Positions 23,711 to 36,273 of a DNA stretch of 64,000 bases are shown one piece after another. Position 1 is the first letter of the stretch, and each line of letters starts with the position of its first letter. The position numbers and the translations under genes are program-made. The stretch is from Megaleporinus macrocephalus (Eukaryota > Chordata > Actinopteri > Characiformes > Anostomidae). The notes under the pieces are model-generated. The model had not been told where the DNA came from. It saw only the letters and a program-made list of their open reading frames with translations, and searched no databases. Location of the stretch: contig CM038726.1 in the NCBI GenBank assembly GCA_021613375.1, positions 16,442,841 through 16,506,840 on the forward strand, written 5' to 3'.

Positions 23711-24948
23711 AATAATTTGAAAAAATCCCAGTTTATTTATTTTTTTGCATTCCATACTAATACTTGGTACACATCCCTGGATATTTTTGCTTATGATATA
23801 TTGTGATTTCTATATATGAAAGTAAAGCACATTTCACTTCTGCACAAGCTTTCTAATGGGGCCCATAACGACAGTTAAAGCACAGAATCCCAAGACATGT
23901 TCAAGCTGCAAAGTTGCACACTGGACAAAGGCTTTGTTGACATGTGTTAATGCACCTGATATGGATGTCTGGGGTAAACTAGCATGTCGAAGTGCGGAAA
24001 AGAAGGTCTCCTGTAAAAGGCCACTGAAAGACATGCTGAAAGAATGGTTCAATCAGTTCATTCCTTCAATGTGGGTTTCAAGTCAGCAACTGATTCGCAA
24101 CAGTCTGTGTTTTTTAATGTACTGAGAGCTTTAAGACGTGTAGATTTTCTGTACAGTGTGTGTTTTAGAAACTTTTAGCGCATGTGAAATGTTTTTTTAT
24201 ATATACATATATATATGTATATACCACCCCCCCCCTCCAAAAAAAAAGAAAAAACAAAAGCACAGTGATTTTAAGGGGAAAACATGAATATAATGAACAC
24301 GAGACTCCCTTCTGGTAAGCTTTTCGAGCTAATCTGATACGCTGATGGGCATTATCGGAGGAAGGAGCTGGGGCCTCTGCGTTTGACCACGCCTGCATAC
24401 TGTGGAGATTTCAGCGGAGGGATTTTTACTGAGAAGAAACAACAGACTGCGCTCAATGGATCCTTACAAACAAAATTACAAACAGAGGGTGGAAAGGTTG
24501 CCGATTCTGTTTGATCAGCTTGTCTATACACTGTCTATTTTGGTCTGTGGGGAGCTTTGGACTTCCGGCGAGAGGCTTCCTGTCCTTTTTATTTCTCTCT
24601 CTCTCTCTTTTTGTTTGTCTTTCTGAACTTACCTTCCCTCCTCATCTGCCTCCTCTCCCTTTCTTCCTCGGATTACATCTCAATCTTCGTGAAATCGCTG
24701 GCTTCAAAGCCACATCCCCCTCCCAGCCTTCGCCTGTCAGTCAACCTTAACCGACGTGTTGCTATGGCAAAGGCTCCCTGCTACAGCGCTAATGTACCCG
24801 AAAGGTGTTTAATGATGTAATGATGAGGCAAGATTTTGTCAGGATGACCTGATCGAGGAAAGAAGTCATGTGCAGCTTACAACAGACAAACTCAGACTTT
24901 GTAATTATTTGTAATTCATTTCTCTGATTGCGCGAGCGCGTGAGCGAG

Positions 24949-24971
24949 GTGTGTGTGTGTGTGTGTGTGTG
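24949..24971. repeat. (GT)n microsatellite
   Basis: About 11 GT units beside a CG-containing stretch (GCGCGAGCGCGTGAGCGAGG). Confidence 0.95.
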
Positions 24972-25231
24972 GGTGCGAGAGACTTTGTATGTGTGCACAC
25001 GTGCGTGAGCGAGAAAACCAGTGAACATAGATGTAAAACAGAAAAGTAAACTGTTATTTCTGTGTATGACTTTGGCTCTTCATACTGTGTGCAAATGACA
25101 AAAGAATTGAAATAAATGACATCTGAATAAATGAATTATGTTGATGATGTGTGTGCTACAGTTGATGATGTGTGCTTGTACTAGGCAGCGCCAGGCCATT
25201 GAGTTATTGCCCCCGCCTGACGTGAAGCCGG

Positions 25232-25234
<3 letters not shown>

Positions 25235-25324
<90 letters not shown>
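25235..25324. repeat. (TA)n microsatellite
   Basis: About 90 bases of uninterrupted TA. Confidence 0.98.
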
Positions 25325-25327
<3 letters not shown>

Positions 25328-25384
25328 AACAGGTTACACAGGACCTATGCAGCACCATGATGGGAGCCTTCTAAACGCAATGTT

Positions 25385-25885
25385 GAAAAATAATGCTCCA
25401 AAATAGCTTTGAATAAAAACTCTTTACATGAACTTGCACTAAAGGAGCAATTATAAGGTTTGTAGCTACAAATTCTAGATTAAAATGATCTAAAATTACC
25501 AAGCGAATGTGAAGAAATATAGTATATCAAAAAAGTCTATGTACTGAGGCTGAATTGTTTTTTTAGACTGGTTTAAACTGAAGAGGGAGGAGGCAGGACC
25601 GTGTATTTTCTAGTTAAATGTTGCCCCCTATTGTTGTAGTATGAATTTAACAAGTAGTGTCAATTTTCAAATTGCTTCTTTAAAAGTAAAGGACTTTTTT
25701 TTCTATAAGTTTACTCGTTTTCTTTGGATGTCGACAGTATGTTTTTTGACTGAATATTTAGTAACTTGTACTGATTGTTTTGACTGGAAGTTTCATCAAT
25801 GAAGTGTGATTGACTGTTGCACAGTACTGCAAATTCTATTTACTTGCTAACAGAGACTGAGAATCTCTAAAATAACAATAATAAT
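25385..25885. repeat. Shared interspersed repeat, copy B
   Basis: Second, longer copy of the 23.4-kb repeat. The left part has AATGCTCCAAAATAGCTTTG AATAAAAACTCTTTAC, also seen at 63131-63165 and in part at 23030. The right part is collinear with 23395-23710. Non-coding. Confidence 0.8.
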
Positions 25886-26094
25886 ACAAAATGATCCCAG
25901 TTTTAATGTTTTACAATCAAGACAAAACAATAGGGAGATTACGTACACAATAACGAAAGCACAGGTGGACATAAACCCAATAATCAATGCAACAGTTCCC
26001 TATAAAGTATGTGTCCACAACAGTTTACCCCCATAAGGATTACAATAATACTGTACATTCAACACCGTACATACCACTGTACATCTGTATTCAC

Positions 26095-26480
26095 CATATG
26101 TCTAAAACGTGTCTTTAAACTCCACCTCCTGATAAGCCCAGTGTGCTCTGATTGGTCAGTTCCACCACCCACAGCACTGAGCACTGTGCCTATTATTACA
26201 GTGATGTCAGCTCTGTCGTACGAGTTCAAGTCCTGAAAGTCAGGTAGAAGAAGTTGGTAGATCAGATCCACCTTTGCAAACTAGACTGTAGTGGGACATT
26301 CCAGAGTAAGTTGTCACTCCGTGCCTTGTGTGAGGGCTTGCAAAAAGGATTTTTTGTTATAAGATGACATCATCTCGTAAAGGAGAAAAGCACAGTAGCT
26401 TTTTCCAGTAAGGCATTTCAGGTAGCTGAGAAAAGTCGTTTCTGTGGGAGAGAGTTTCTCCCTCTGGCGCGTACCTGAAG
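26095..26480. mobile_element. Copy of the 35.8-kb interspersed repeat
   Basis: GTGTCTTTAAACTCCACCTC, GCCCAGTGTGCTCTGATTGG, AGATCCACCTTTGCAAACTA and GTGGGAGAGAGTTTCTCCCT occur in the same order as at 35.9-36.24 kb. No coding capacity. Confidence 0.7.
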
Positions 26481-27642
26481 TCACAGATCACTGCCGACAA
26501 AGCAGCAGCAGCTTTTTTCTTCAACTCAGGTGACATTTTATATTTGCCTTTGGAAATGAGCATCCTCCGCTCTGCTGAAGTTTCAGATCTAGCTTTTACA
26601 GATCAGTCCTGGCATGCCTTTTGAATATCTGGAGCTTCAAATTCAAAGTACATTCATATGTTCACTCACTGCTCAACAAACTGAGAGCTTCACTTAAGTA
26701 ATGGAAGATAGTGGATTGGTTGCTAAGCAGTGGTTGGAGCAAAGAAAATAGGCATTCAGGAAAGATTTTGATCTGCTGTAACACAATGGCCAGTTAGTTC
26801 TAACTAACATGACACCAACAAAATAGAGCAGTTACAGAAGACAACAGGTGAGATGGTGATATCGGGATCTGTATCTCGGGCTAGCAATGTGAGCGAGGGC
26901 TTGTTGGAAAGGGCACGTCATGCTGTACTTTATTCTAACATCATTTCTGTGTCGATCTGGAGTGCATCCAAAACCAGATGTTGCGCACTGTAATCTCCAG
27001 TTTCCCTATATGATTACAATCAAAAGTCACATGTGATTGGAGAGGAGGCAGAAGATCTTATAATCATAGAAAGTTGGCTACCCTTATTATCGCTGCATTT
27101 CAGTGCTTTAAATTTCTCTGGCTGTCCTGACCTCTGCCGTGGGCTAGTGACTGAGCAAGCCCGCATGAATTTGTCTAAGTTGGATACAAATATGCAAAAT
27201 TCCATGGTCCAGACCTCCATTTCCCCCGAATGCTATCAATGTGTTCCAGGACTCATTGGAAAGGACACCCCATGCCATTGAGTTTGGCCTTGTCCTAGAT
27301 TTTGAAAGTTGCTTGTTGCGAAGCATTTTCTTATTCTGTAATTTTACTCATGACCTCATCAGCAATTAGTCAACACTGTCTCAACTTTCATCTCATGACT
27401 GTTAACTTAATCTGAAAGCATGCAGCTCCTATTTAATAAAATATGAGCTTGGTTTCTAGTTAATATGGAGAAGGTAAGCCTTGGCTGTGCTGGACTGGGT
27501 AATGTGGGCACTGTTAGCTCAACAAATTGGCAGTAATTGGGATTTTGAATTATTATCTGTGATATTATGTTGCTTGAAGCGGCGCAGTGTTAGACAAGAC
27601 AAAGGAAAAGTACTTCAAGTTGTATAGATTTTCCACTTAGCT

Positions 27643-27844
<202 letters not shown>

Positions 27845-28760
27845 TTGTTAGCATTTGTTAACAGCAGTTACAACTTCACATTTATAAACAACAGTATATA
27901 CTAAAACATATCCAAAGCTCTTAATGGTCAGTTAATGGTAAACAAAGCTATTATAAAGTGTTTGTGGCTTGTGTCCTTAATTTAAGGATTGCTGGTAAAC
28001 AATCAACGTCTACAAATGATGGTTGGTTATTGGACGAAAATTGCATCCCCAGTTTGTACCATCACACACATCATACACGTTCCCCTTGTTCTTTGTGTAA
28101 GCGTATTTAGATGTGAAATCATGTATGGCTTCAAGCAATCTTAGAACTCATTGGGCAGAAAGAAAGCGTGTTCATTCCTTCATTAACACTTCCATGAGGT
28201 CATTCCTGCTGTGCTGGCTGTAGCCACTTGTCCATAAGATGGAGTTTAATAAATACATTTAATAAATGATTACGTTTCTCTTGTCAAACCTATAAACAAA
28301 AGGCAGAAAGAGCATCCAAAAAATAGACACGGTGCATGTGTACTGTGTCTTTCTGATGTGCCTGATGTAACTGTGGGTACAGATGTTGAAAGAAACAGAT
28401 CAACATGATAACATGGTGAACAATGGGTGGAAGGTAGTTGTCATCAATCAGCTCTTCATATTATTATTGCAAGTGATTTATTTGTTATTGCTATATTTGT
28501 TATTTGTTATAATCCTGAGCAATGTGATGCTCTCCGTGTAGGCCGCTAGCTTCAAACTTTAAAGCAGCACTATATAAGATTGTATAATATAAGCCTGAAA
28601 TAATAATTTAAAACAAAAAAAACTCAAAAAAAGTTTTTTGGATCATTTCACAGATCTGTATATAGATTTGTATAAAGGTTTGGCTGGATGTGCAAAATCA
28701 ACATTAAACTGATGCAGATAGTGTGGTATCGAGTAAGAAACCTCAGGATGACCTGGAATA

Positions 28761-29096
28761 TCTTCCGCTTTATCCCACTAGTCGGGCCCACTGGGGGGCT
28801 GGAGCCAATCCCAGCATCATCGAGCAAAGGTGGGGTACACCATGGGCAGTTCACCAGTCCATCGCATAGCCAACATACACTCACACACTCACACCTACGG
28901 GCAATTGAGAGGGACCGATCAACCTAACGTGCGTGTGTTTGGACTGTGAGAGGAAACCGGAGTACCTGGAGAAGGGAAACCCACTCAAGCACGGAGAGAA
29001 CATGCAAACTCCACACAGAACAGCCCGGACCGGGAATCCAACCCGGATCATTTTGCAGTGAGGCGACAGTGCTAACCCCTACACTACCGTGCCGCC
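28761..29096 (-). mobile_element. tRNA-headed SINE, near full length, minus strand
   Basis: On the minus strand the element begins GGCGGCACGGTAGTGTAGGG, giving an A-box-like head. A B-box-like GGTTGGATTCC (29033-29043) follows, then GGAGTTTGCATGTTCTCTCC and GGTTTCCTCTCACAGTCCAA, and it closes with the GCTCCAGCCCCCCAGTGGGC region and GGGATAAAGCGGAAGA. Other copies are at 48.0-48.5 and 56.5-56.7 kb. An apparent plus-strand open frame here is not a gene. Confidence 0.85.
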
Positions 29097-29289
29097 GATT
29101 AACTATTCACAGCAACAGAAATTTTAAACTTGATTGCCAATGAATATACAAGGACTTGCATATACAATGTAGGAGCCTTACTGTTTCTCCATCCCAGTAA
29201 TGCTAAAAATGATTTCATGAGCACACACACACACATAGACACATAAAAAACATGTAGGATTCATCCTCTCCTCTTCTTACAATGATACA

Positions 29290-29650
29290 GGGGCAGTGTG
29301 TGGGAACAGTCATGAATTATGAATATCCAGACAATAAGCCGCCCTTCAGCTTCAATTCGGGCAAAATCCGCTGCTAAAGGCAATAAGGCCTTCCGGCCTC
29401 TGACAACGGAACTGTTTTGCAGTGAGTAAAAGCATCATGACATTATTTCACAGGTCATTTTCCAAATCGATTCGTGCATTTGCCTTCCGAGGCTGGTTCT
29501 TGAATCTTGGCACGAAGGGCAGAAATGCTGAGAACTGTCCAGCAGTGTTATTAGAGCGCTGCGTCGAGCTGACAGGTTGGTCAGAAGGCCTTTTCTGCCG
29601 GACGCAAGTCGCCCACACTTTTCTCTCTGCCTGTGAGTGCCATCAAGCTT
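29290..29650. other. Candidate conserved non-coding element
   Basis: Low-repeat block with CATGAATTATGAATATCCAG, AATAAGCCGCCCTTCAGCTT and GCTGCTAAAGGCAATAAGGC. An open frame (29422-29724) overlaps it but shows no domain and no splice context. Confidence 0.25.
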
Positions 29651-29889
29651 ATGCTGCAGATATCTTCAAAAAAAAAAACCCTTACTCCATCTGCTTTAAA
29701 GGGACATCCTCGCTGTGTGTTTAGATACATAGACACTGATATCTTTGTACATGTCCAATACCATTTAAATATGTAATAGAAGTAATAAAAATAGACTAAA
29801 TCCCTGCCATATGGGTTGCAGCCTACTGTTTGGTTGTACTCTTCCTCGTCCAGTGATTGAGAAACAGCTATCTCATTTAACTTTAATAT

Positions 29890-29965
29890 ATTTAAATGTA
29901 CATTTACGGCATTTAGCTGAAGCTCTCATCCAGAGCGACTTACAAAAGTGCTTTGTGTTCAGCGA
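29890..29965 (-). mobile_element. L2-related 3' tail fragment
   Basis: Read on the minus strand it gives TAAGTCGCTCTGGATGAGAG followed by CTTCAGCTAAATGCCGTAAA, matching the L2 tail at 33880-33945. It may be an L2 LINE fragment or a SINE with an L2-like tail. No other part is recognisable. Confidence 0.75.
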
Positions 29966-30004
29966 AAGAATGAAAAGAATGGCAGGGCAAAACTCAGGTT
30001 CAAG

Positions 30005-30770
30005 TCCAAACTACTCTTGAGCTCAAACACTCAAATAAAATTTGTTTGTATAGTGCTTTTAACAACTGATGTCGTAAAAAAGCAGCTTTACAGGAACTTA
30101 GGGAGTTTAATAGAACGTAAATAAGCATAAGAAGAAAATTAAACATAGAAAAAAATCATAGGAAAAACAAAGAAAACCTCCTGGTGAGCAAGCCATAGGC
30201 GACAGTGGCCAGGCAAAACTCCCTCACAGCTGGAGAAAAAAACCTTGGGAGGAACCAAGACTCACAAGGGGGGACCCATCCTCCTCTGATCAAACTACTC
30301 ATACAGTACAGATAATGAGTGTACCACCATATACTTCTGTTCAGCTGCCCAGGTGTGCTTATATATGCATAATATGATAGAACTAAGATGAATTATAGTA
30401 CAGATGAAGAACAGTGAGAGTGATGATGACAGTGAATGAAGATAAAGGGTTAGAGTCCATGTTCATTTCAGTACAGTCTATAATGGAGGCTAGGCAGCTA
30501 GTCTGAGGCTAGATAGCTGGTATGATGCGGGTAAAAGCAGGGCCCAACGTTTAGTCTGTTGGGTGACTTGGGTGGCAGGGGAACCTGGCGGTCAGTCTTC
30601 CATCAGAGTCAGTCAGGACAGGTGGGCAGTCATGAACTCAGAAAAGATAAGGAGATAGAACATTGCCAAAGACATGGCCAGTGCTGATACCTAATAATAA
30701 GGGAGGAGAATAAATCAAATACAGGGTTTAATACAGCATAAGTGCAACAACCAGGAGTATTCAGCCTCTC
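30005..30770 (-). mobile_element. Retroelement 3'-end copy (unassigned family)
   Basis: The stretch from TTTGTATAGTGCTTTTAACA through AAGCAGCTTTACAGGAA, AAAACTCCCTCACAGCTGG, CCTTGGGAGGAACCAAGAC and GGGACCCATCCTCCTCTGAT matches, in reverse orientation, the copy at 43980-44360. The 44 kb copy ends in a short GACTT repeat, typical of a non-LTR 3' tail. Downstream of 30300 the sequence lacks a partner in this window. No protein is encoded. Confidence 0.7.
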
Positions 30771-31714
30771 CAACTTTAGCTAGAGCAACACTCTAGAGAA
30801 AAACTTGACTGTGGGACAGACTACAGTGCAGCCATGTGCTATAATCATGTGCAATGGTTGCCTACTAGTAGAGGAATTTTACCTACTTTTTAATTATTTT
30901 AATAATATAAAAATAAACATTTCCATTAAGTCTGTGTGTCAGATTTTACCAGTATTGGGTCTGTACACTGTTTTAATGCATACCAGTCTTTACAGTCAGT
31001 GTCCCCTTTAAATAACAATGCGGGAAATAGTAATGCTGTATTGATTATACTGTTCATTCAGACTTTATGTTTAATATGTTTTTTTTTCAGACTTAAAAAT
31101 GAAAAAGACTTGAAATAACCCCACACAAGTGAACTACTTGTGGTTGGAGGAAAAAAATGCCAATTAACAATACAAAACAAATGAACCTTTTAAAACGTGA
31201 GGCAATTTGCAGAGCTTCAAACAGGCCTAAAGATACATCAACTAGAAGTGTACACATTTGGCTAGAGAAGCCAATATGTAATATGTGTCCACAAACCACA
31301 AATCTCTAAACTGCACATTGTATGCTTCACTAAGCAAAACATTTATTGTGGAAAGCGTTTGTGTCCAAACATTTAGAAATCATTTGTGTCCAAGGCCAGT
31401 GACCTAATACGTGTACAATAAGGAGCTTTACCCAGAAACAAACTAAAAGAAGGAGCCTTTCAACGTTTTCCTGTTTCCGGATGTGAAGGTTTCTGTATTC
31501 ATGCATTCTATATATGTAACAATACACATATTTTCAAGTTTAGTACTATTTTGGATTCAGAGGTCAAACTCTGTATATATCAAAACATGTCTTACTTATA
31601 GTGATGCCAAACTCAGAAAATTCTCAGAACTCCAAACATGGTATCATCATGTCAGGTCATTTCTAAATGTTTCATGGGCAAGCTGCTGCACCTACATATT
31701 CACCATCTAGTTGA

Positions 31715-32010
31715 AACCCACCGTTAGAGCTCCTGTGTCTTTAGGCCCCACTTCATGATAACCCAGTGTGCTCTGATTGGCTACAGGTTTAGTGCCCACA
31801 ACAGTGGCTGTTCTTAAAATGGCTGCCTTATCAGTTTGATTCTGAAAATCTGGTCAAACAAGTCAGAAGGCCTGATCCACCTTCGCAAGCTAAAGAGCAG
31901 GATGCTTCAGAGTGGTACATTTTTACTTTGCTGGCTCTCTGTGCCTTCAGGCAGCTGAGAAAAGTGGTTTCTGTGGGAGAGAGTTTCTCCTTCTGGTGGT
32001 TTTTTGGCCT
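31715..32010. mobile_element. Copy of the 35.8-kb interspersed repeat
   Basis: CTCCTGTGTCTTTAGGCCCC, CCCAGTGTGCTCTGATTGGC, GCCTGATCCACCTTCGCAAG and GTGGGAGAGAGTTTCTCCTT are collinear with the 26.1 and 35.9 kb copies. A tRNA-like B-box phrase (GGTTGTGGGTTTAATCCC) follows at about 32180. Confidence 0.7.
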
Positions 32011-32240
32011 TTATGACTTTGTGTCTGCACAAAAAGCTACATGAGGGGAAAAACGGAAAAGTCTTTTTATGAACTATAAGATGTCAGAACTCTATACGCC
32101 ACAAGAAAAACACCAAACACTCAACCTAAAATCAATGCTTGCTGATTGCCTAGCATTGAACGGTGAGCCAGCAACCAGAAGGTTGTGGGTTTAATCCCCG
32201 ACGGCACTGCTTTACCGGGCCGCAAAATTCTCTTATAGGG

Positions 32241-32242
<2 letters not shown>

Positions 32243-32280
<38 letters not shown>
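32243..32280. repeat. (TA)n microsatellite at the Tc1 remnant edge
   Basis: 38 bases of TA exactly where the transposon's 3' terminus should be. Tc1 elements insert at TA, but the array hides any target site. Confidence 0.95.
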
Positions 32281-32281
<1 letters not shown>

Positions 32282-32282
<1 letters not shown>

Positions 32283-33400
32283 GTGTAGGGCCTCCTTTTG
32301 AGGCCAATACAGTGTCAGTTCGTCTTGGGAATGACATATACAAGTCCTCCACAGTGGTCAGAGGGATTTTAAGCCATTCTTCTTGCAGGATAGTGGTCAG
32401 GTCACTACGTGATGCTGGTGGAGGAAACGTTTCCTGACTTGTTCCTCCAAAACACCCCAAAGTGGCTCAATAATATTTAGATCTGGTGACTGTGCAGGCC
32501 ATGGGAAATGCTCAACCTCACTTTCATGTTCATCAAACCAATCTTTCACCAGTCTTGCTGTGTGTATTGGTGCATTGTCATCCTGATACACGGCACCACC
32601 TTCAGGATACAATGTTTGAACCATTGGATGCACATGGTCCTCCAGAGCGGTTCAGTAGTCCTTGGCAGTGACGCGTCCATCTAGCACAAGCATTGGGCCA
32701 AGGGAATGTCATGATATGCCAGCCAAAACCATCACTGATCCACCCCCATGCTTCACTCTGGGCATGCAACAGTCTGGGTGGTACGCTTCTTTGGGGCTTC
32801 TCCACACCGTAACTCTCCTGGATGTGGGGAAAACAGTAAAGGTGGACTCATCAGAGAACAATACATGTTTCACATTGTCCACAGCCCAAGATTTGCGTTC
32901 CTTGCACCATTGAAACCGACGTTTGGCATTGGCACGAGTGACCAAAGGTTTGGCTATAGCAGCCCGTGTAGCAGTGTATATTGACCCTGTGGAGCTCCTG
33001 AGGGACAGTTCTGGTGGAAACAGGAGAGTTGAGGTACACATTTAATTCTGCCGTGATTTGGGCCGTGGTTTTATGTTTTTTGGATACAATCCGGGTTAGA
33101 ACCCCAACATCCCTTTCAGACAGCTTCCTCTTGCGTCCACAGTTAATCCTGTTGGATGTGGTTCGTCCTTCTTGTTGGTATACTAACATTACCCTGGATA
33201 CCGTGGCTCTTGATACATCACAAAGACTTGCTGTCTTGGTCACAGATGCGCCAGCAAGACGTAAACCAACAATTTGTCCTCTTTTGAACTCTGGTATGTC
33301 CCATAATGTTGTGTTATTGCAGTATTTTGAGCAAAACTGTGCCGTACCTGCTAACTGAACTTCACACTCTGCTCTTACTGGTGCAATATGCAATTAATGA
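32282..33400 (-). mobile_element. Tc1-like transposase remnant (inactive)
   Basis: This is a minus-strand DD(E) transposase of the Tc1/mariner superfamily, read from about 33393 down to 32282. The N-terminal helix-turn-helix region is visible (EFKRGQIVGLRLAGASVTKT, then GRKRKLSERD). The catalytic core shows the first Asp in VLFSDEST (about 32880), a conserved KHGGGSVMV, the second Asp in YQDDNAPIHTA (about 32575) and the third acidic residue in SPDLNIIEPLWG (about 32470). The reading frame shifts near 32980 after the HRVNIH motif. Stop codons lie between VLAGIS (about 32710) and VHPMVQTL (about 32630). The C-terminal end ASKGGPT runs straight into a TA microsatellite, so the left terminal repeat is lost. 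It cannot encode an active enzyme. Confidence 0.92.
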
Positions 33401-33404
33401 AGAT

Positions 33405-33950
33405 TGGCCACCAGACTGGTCCCTTCGGGCTTCAAGTACGGCTCGGCTTGACCCGCCATCACTTAAGATTCATGGAAGACACGCAACAAAACGCTTCTCT
33501 GTCCTGGCACCCAGATGGTGGAACGAACGTCCACTGGCTGTCCAAACAGCGAGCTCTCTCGCGGTCTTCAAACGCAGACTGAAGACCCATCTCTTTGTAA
33601 AGCACTTATAATCACTAATATACTAAAGTATGGTATAAACTGTAATTGCACTTTATCTTCTAGGAGCACTGGCTAAGTAATGCACTTGTACTGTATGTAG
33701 TCTTGTATTTGTTCTCTTCTCTGTAGGTGTTCCAGTCTGGCTAGGTATTGCATTGTCTTTTTTCTAGGTATCAGCACTGGCCCTGTGTTTATGGCAGTGT
33801 TTGAGTATAGAGTGGTTTGGACTTAATCCTGTTGTACTAGATAGAGATTCATACTCTAACCAACACTAAGCACTTTTGTAAGTCACTCTGGATAAGAGCG
33901 TCTGCTAAATGCCGTAAATGTAAAAATGTAAATGTAAATTTAGCCATGAA
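33405..33950 (+). mobile_element. L2-type LINE, 3' end of reverse transcriptase ORF and tail
   Basis: Bases up to 33611 encode the typical end of an L2/CR1-group RT protein: RLDPPSLKIHG, FSVLAPRWWNERP, FKRRLKTHLF. A 3'UTR follows, ending in AAGTCACTCTGGATAAGAGC, then GTCTGCTAAATGCCGTAAAT and short GTAAAT repeats. That is the standard fish L2 tail. Only the last 500 or so bases are present (5' truncated), and the fragment directly abuts the Tc1 remnant on its left. Confidence 0.9.
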
Positions 33951-33979
33951 ACCTCCCACACTAAAATGATAAGGTGTTT

Positions 33980-33982
<3 letters not shown>

Positions 33983-34071
<89 letters not shown>
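33983..34071. repeat. (TA)n microsatellite
   Basis: About 89 bases of TA shortly after the L2 tail. Confidence 0.98.
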
Positions 34072-34074
<3 letters not shown>

Positions 34075-34490
34075 TATATTGCATATGGTGTTACATTAAA
34101 ACCACAATATCAGGCTCCAATAATTTTGGTCAGATTTCTGGACATACATGTGCTTATATCTTTTTGTAACTTGATAATGATGATTTGTGGGCATGCTTAA
34201 AAATGAACTATATAACTGTAATAATGTACTAAACTCAATTCTGTGATTATAAATTTAGACTTGTAAACATGTGTCACTGTCTATGATAATGCCTTTTAAA
34301 TAGATGGTGATTATATAATCCCTAACGATCATTTTGGGTCATTTTTGAGAAACCTAACTTTTTGGAAAACACAAATATTTAAAATGGCATATATTAAATT
34401 ATTCACAAATTAATGGTACATAAATATTCAGATTTTTATTTTAGGGTCAACTGCAATAGCTTGCGAGTGGCACCTGTGCATTCAGGTCAT

Positions 34491-34690
34491 ATCCTGTCGC
34501 TGTCTAAAGAAAAACAAATATCTGCAAAATAGTAACTTCACAGGAGAGAACAACAATGTTCTTTACTTTCAATGTAAGTCAATACAAAAGATATTATTCC
34601 AACTGATTTGGAAGCATTTCTATTGGTCCATTTGTCATGGAACTTTCACAGGATATACAGAGCAGCTGCCATGTTTAAAAAACATATCTA
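34491..34690. mobile_element. Copy of the 245-bp MITE, right end lost
   Basis: Starts ATCCTGTCGCTGTCTAAAGA, then TCTGCAAAATAGTAACTTCA, CTTTACTTTCAATGTAAGTC and TTTCTATTGGTCCATTTGTC, collinear with 36274-36450. The right terminal repeat is not seen. Confidence 0.75.
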
Positions 34691-35784
34691 ATATAAGAAA
34701 CCATTTGCTGTTTTATTGAAGTATTGAAATTGCAATATTGTGTTCGTGCATAATGTGGTTGAACATAAAATCATTACTAATCAATACTTAAAGCTCTTTC
34801 ATGTAATGTTATTATGAGCAGGTCATTATATTTTTAAAAAGGCTTAAAACAATAAATAAAAGTCCATTATGGCTGCAAATAAGCCAACCAAGCATTGTTA
34901 CCAAGTAAAAAAGAGTTATAAGCTAATTTGTAGTAACTTATAATGATGGGCTGCATAGGAAGTTTTACACAAATTCTAATATAAAATCTGCCCATCACTT
35001 TACACACGTATCTGTATACATACCTGCTTTTGTGTTACAGCAGTTCCAGCCATTTGAATGGTAGGTGTCTCTTTTGTTTTGTCCAGCTCTGGGCACAAGA
35101 TATACCTACTTACAGAAACATCATTCATAATGGCAGGAAGAGATACAGTAGAGACGTGAACTGTGTGACAGAGGGGGTGAGAGAGAGGCGGAGAGACGAG
35201 CGATAGCGTGTGATAGAGCGACTGAATGGGTGACAGCCTGACAGTGACAGGGCAAGCTGATTGTGTGTGATGAGCGAGACACTTGTCAATGGGTAGACGG
35301 CGGTGCGTCTTTGAGCGCCTTTGTTCTGTCAAGATATGCGCGCAGTATTTCTCCATCATGAGCACAAGTTCATTTAATACACTCCCCGTATCTCATAGGT
35401 GTCATTTTCTGCTTAAACACACACTCAGACACGCACATATGCATACACAGCATGCTCCAGTAGTTTCTTCTATAGCCACCCACTGAGTTCTTTGATCGCT
35501 CGAGAAACAGCAGCAATTACCTCTGCTTGGTAAAAAAAAATATATATATATATTTGTTTTTCTCTCTCTCACTCTGGAGTGTGTGCGCCTGTGTGTTTTT
35601 TGCTAAGGACGCCATGCCTGATGGTGGTCTAATAGAGCTATTTTAATCTTATGTTGCTTTAGAGGCAACACAATATGTAGGCCAAGCATTCCCTCTCTCT
35701 ATCTCTCTCTCTCTCTCTCTCTTATTTTCTCATTTGGGCTCATTTCATGTTTCATTGGATTTTTAAAATAATATAAAATACTTC

Positions 35785-36255
35785 TTTACATAGCAGGTTG
35801 CTAAAGGGGGACCTATTAGGCTCATTTTCAGTGTTTATCATTGTATGTTTGGTGTCTATTGGAACAGATTAACATGCCTCAGTTTCTTCCAAAGCCCAGT
35901 TTTTTCCTCATGCTGTACATTTGTATCTCTCCTCTGTCTGAAACGCTCTGTCAGAGCTCCAGTGTCTTTAAGCCTCACCTCCTAAAGAGCCCAGTCCATT
36001 CTGTTTGGTCAGCCCACCCACACTGTTCTCAGTGGTCAACTGCCAGGCTGACATCTCAGTTGATAGACCTGATCCACCTTCCAAAGGTAAGCTGAAGCAG
36101 AACGTTTCAGGATGGTAGGGTTTTACTCTTGCCAGTATTGTGTTCTGAGATGACAACACCTCATCATAAAGAAAAGGGCTGGATTTCCAACAGTTCCAGT
36201 GATTCTGATAAAAGTGGGAGAGAGTTTCTCCCTTTGTTGTGGACTTTGAGTGTTA
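35785..36255. mobile_element. Interspersed repeat copy next to the MITE
   Basis: Shares ordered blocks with 26100-26480 and 31715-32010: GTGTCTTTAAGCCTCACCTC, CCCAGTCCATTCTGTTTGGT, ACCTGATCCACCTTCCAAAG, TGGGAGAGAGTTTCTCCCT. Its left end (GGACCTATTAGGCTCATTTT) resembles the start of many fish non-autonomous elements and the block at 1755-1815. Non-coding. Confidence 0.7.
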
Positions 36256-36273
36256 GAACTTTCCAGAATGTTT

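Noticed and set aside
29422..29724. 100-codon open frame
   Set aside because: No domain, no splice context, and the end is an A-rich tract. Kept only as a possible non-coding element.
32165..32215. tRNA-like stretch with a B-box phrase
   Set aside because: No cloverleaf can be drawn; more likely a SINE-head fragment than a tRNA gene.
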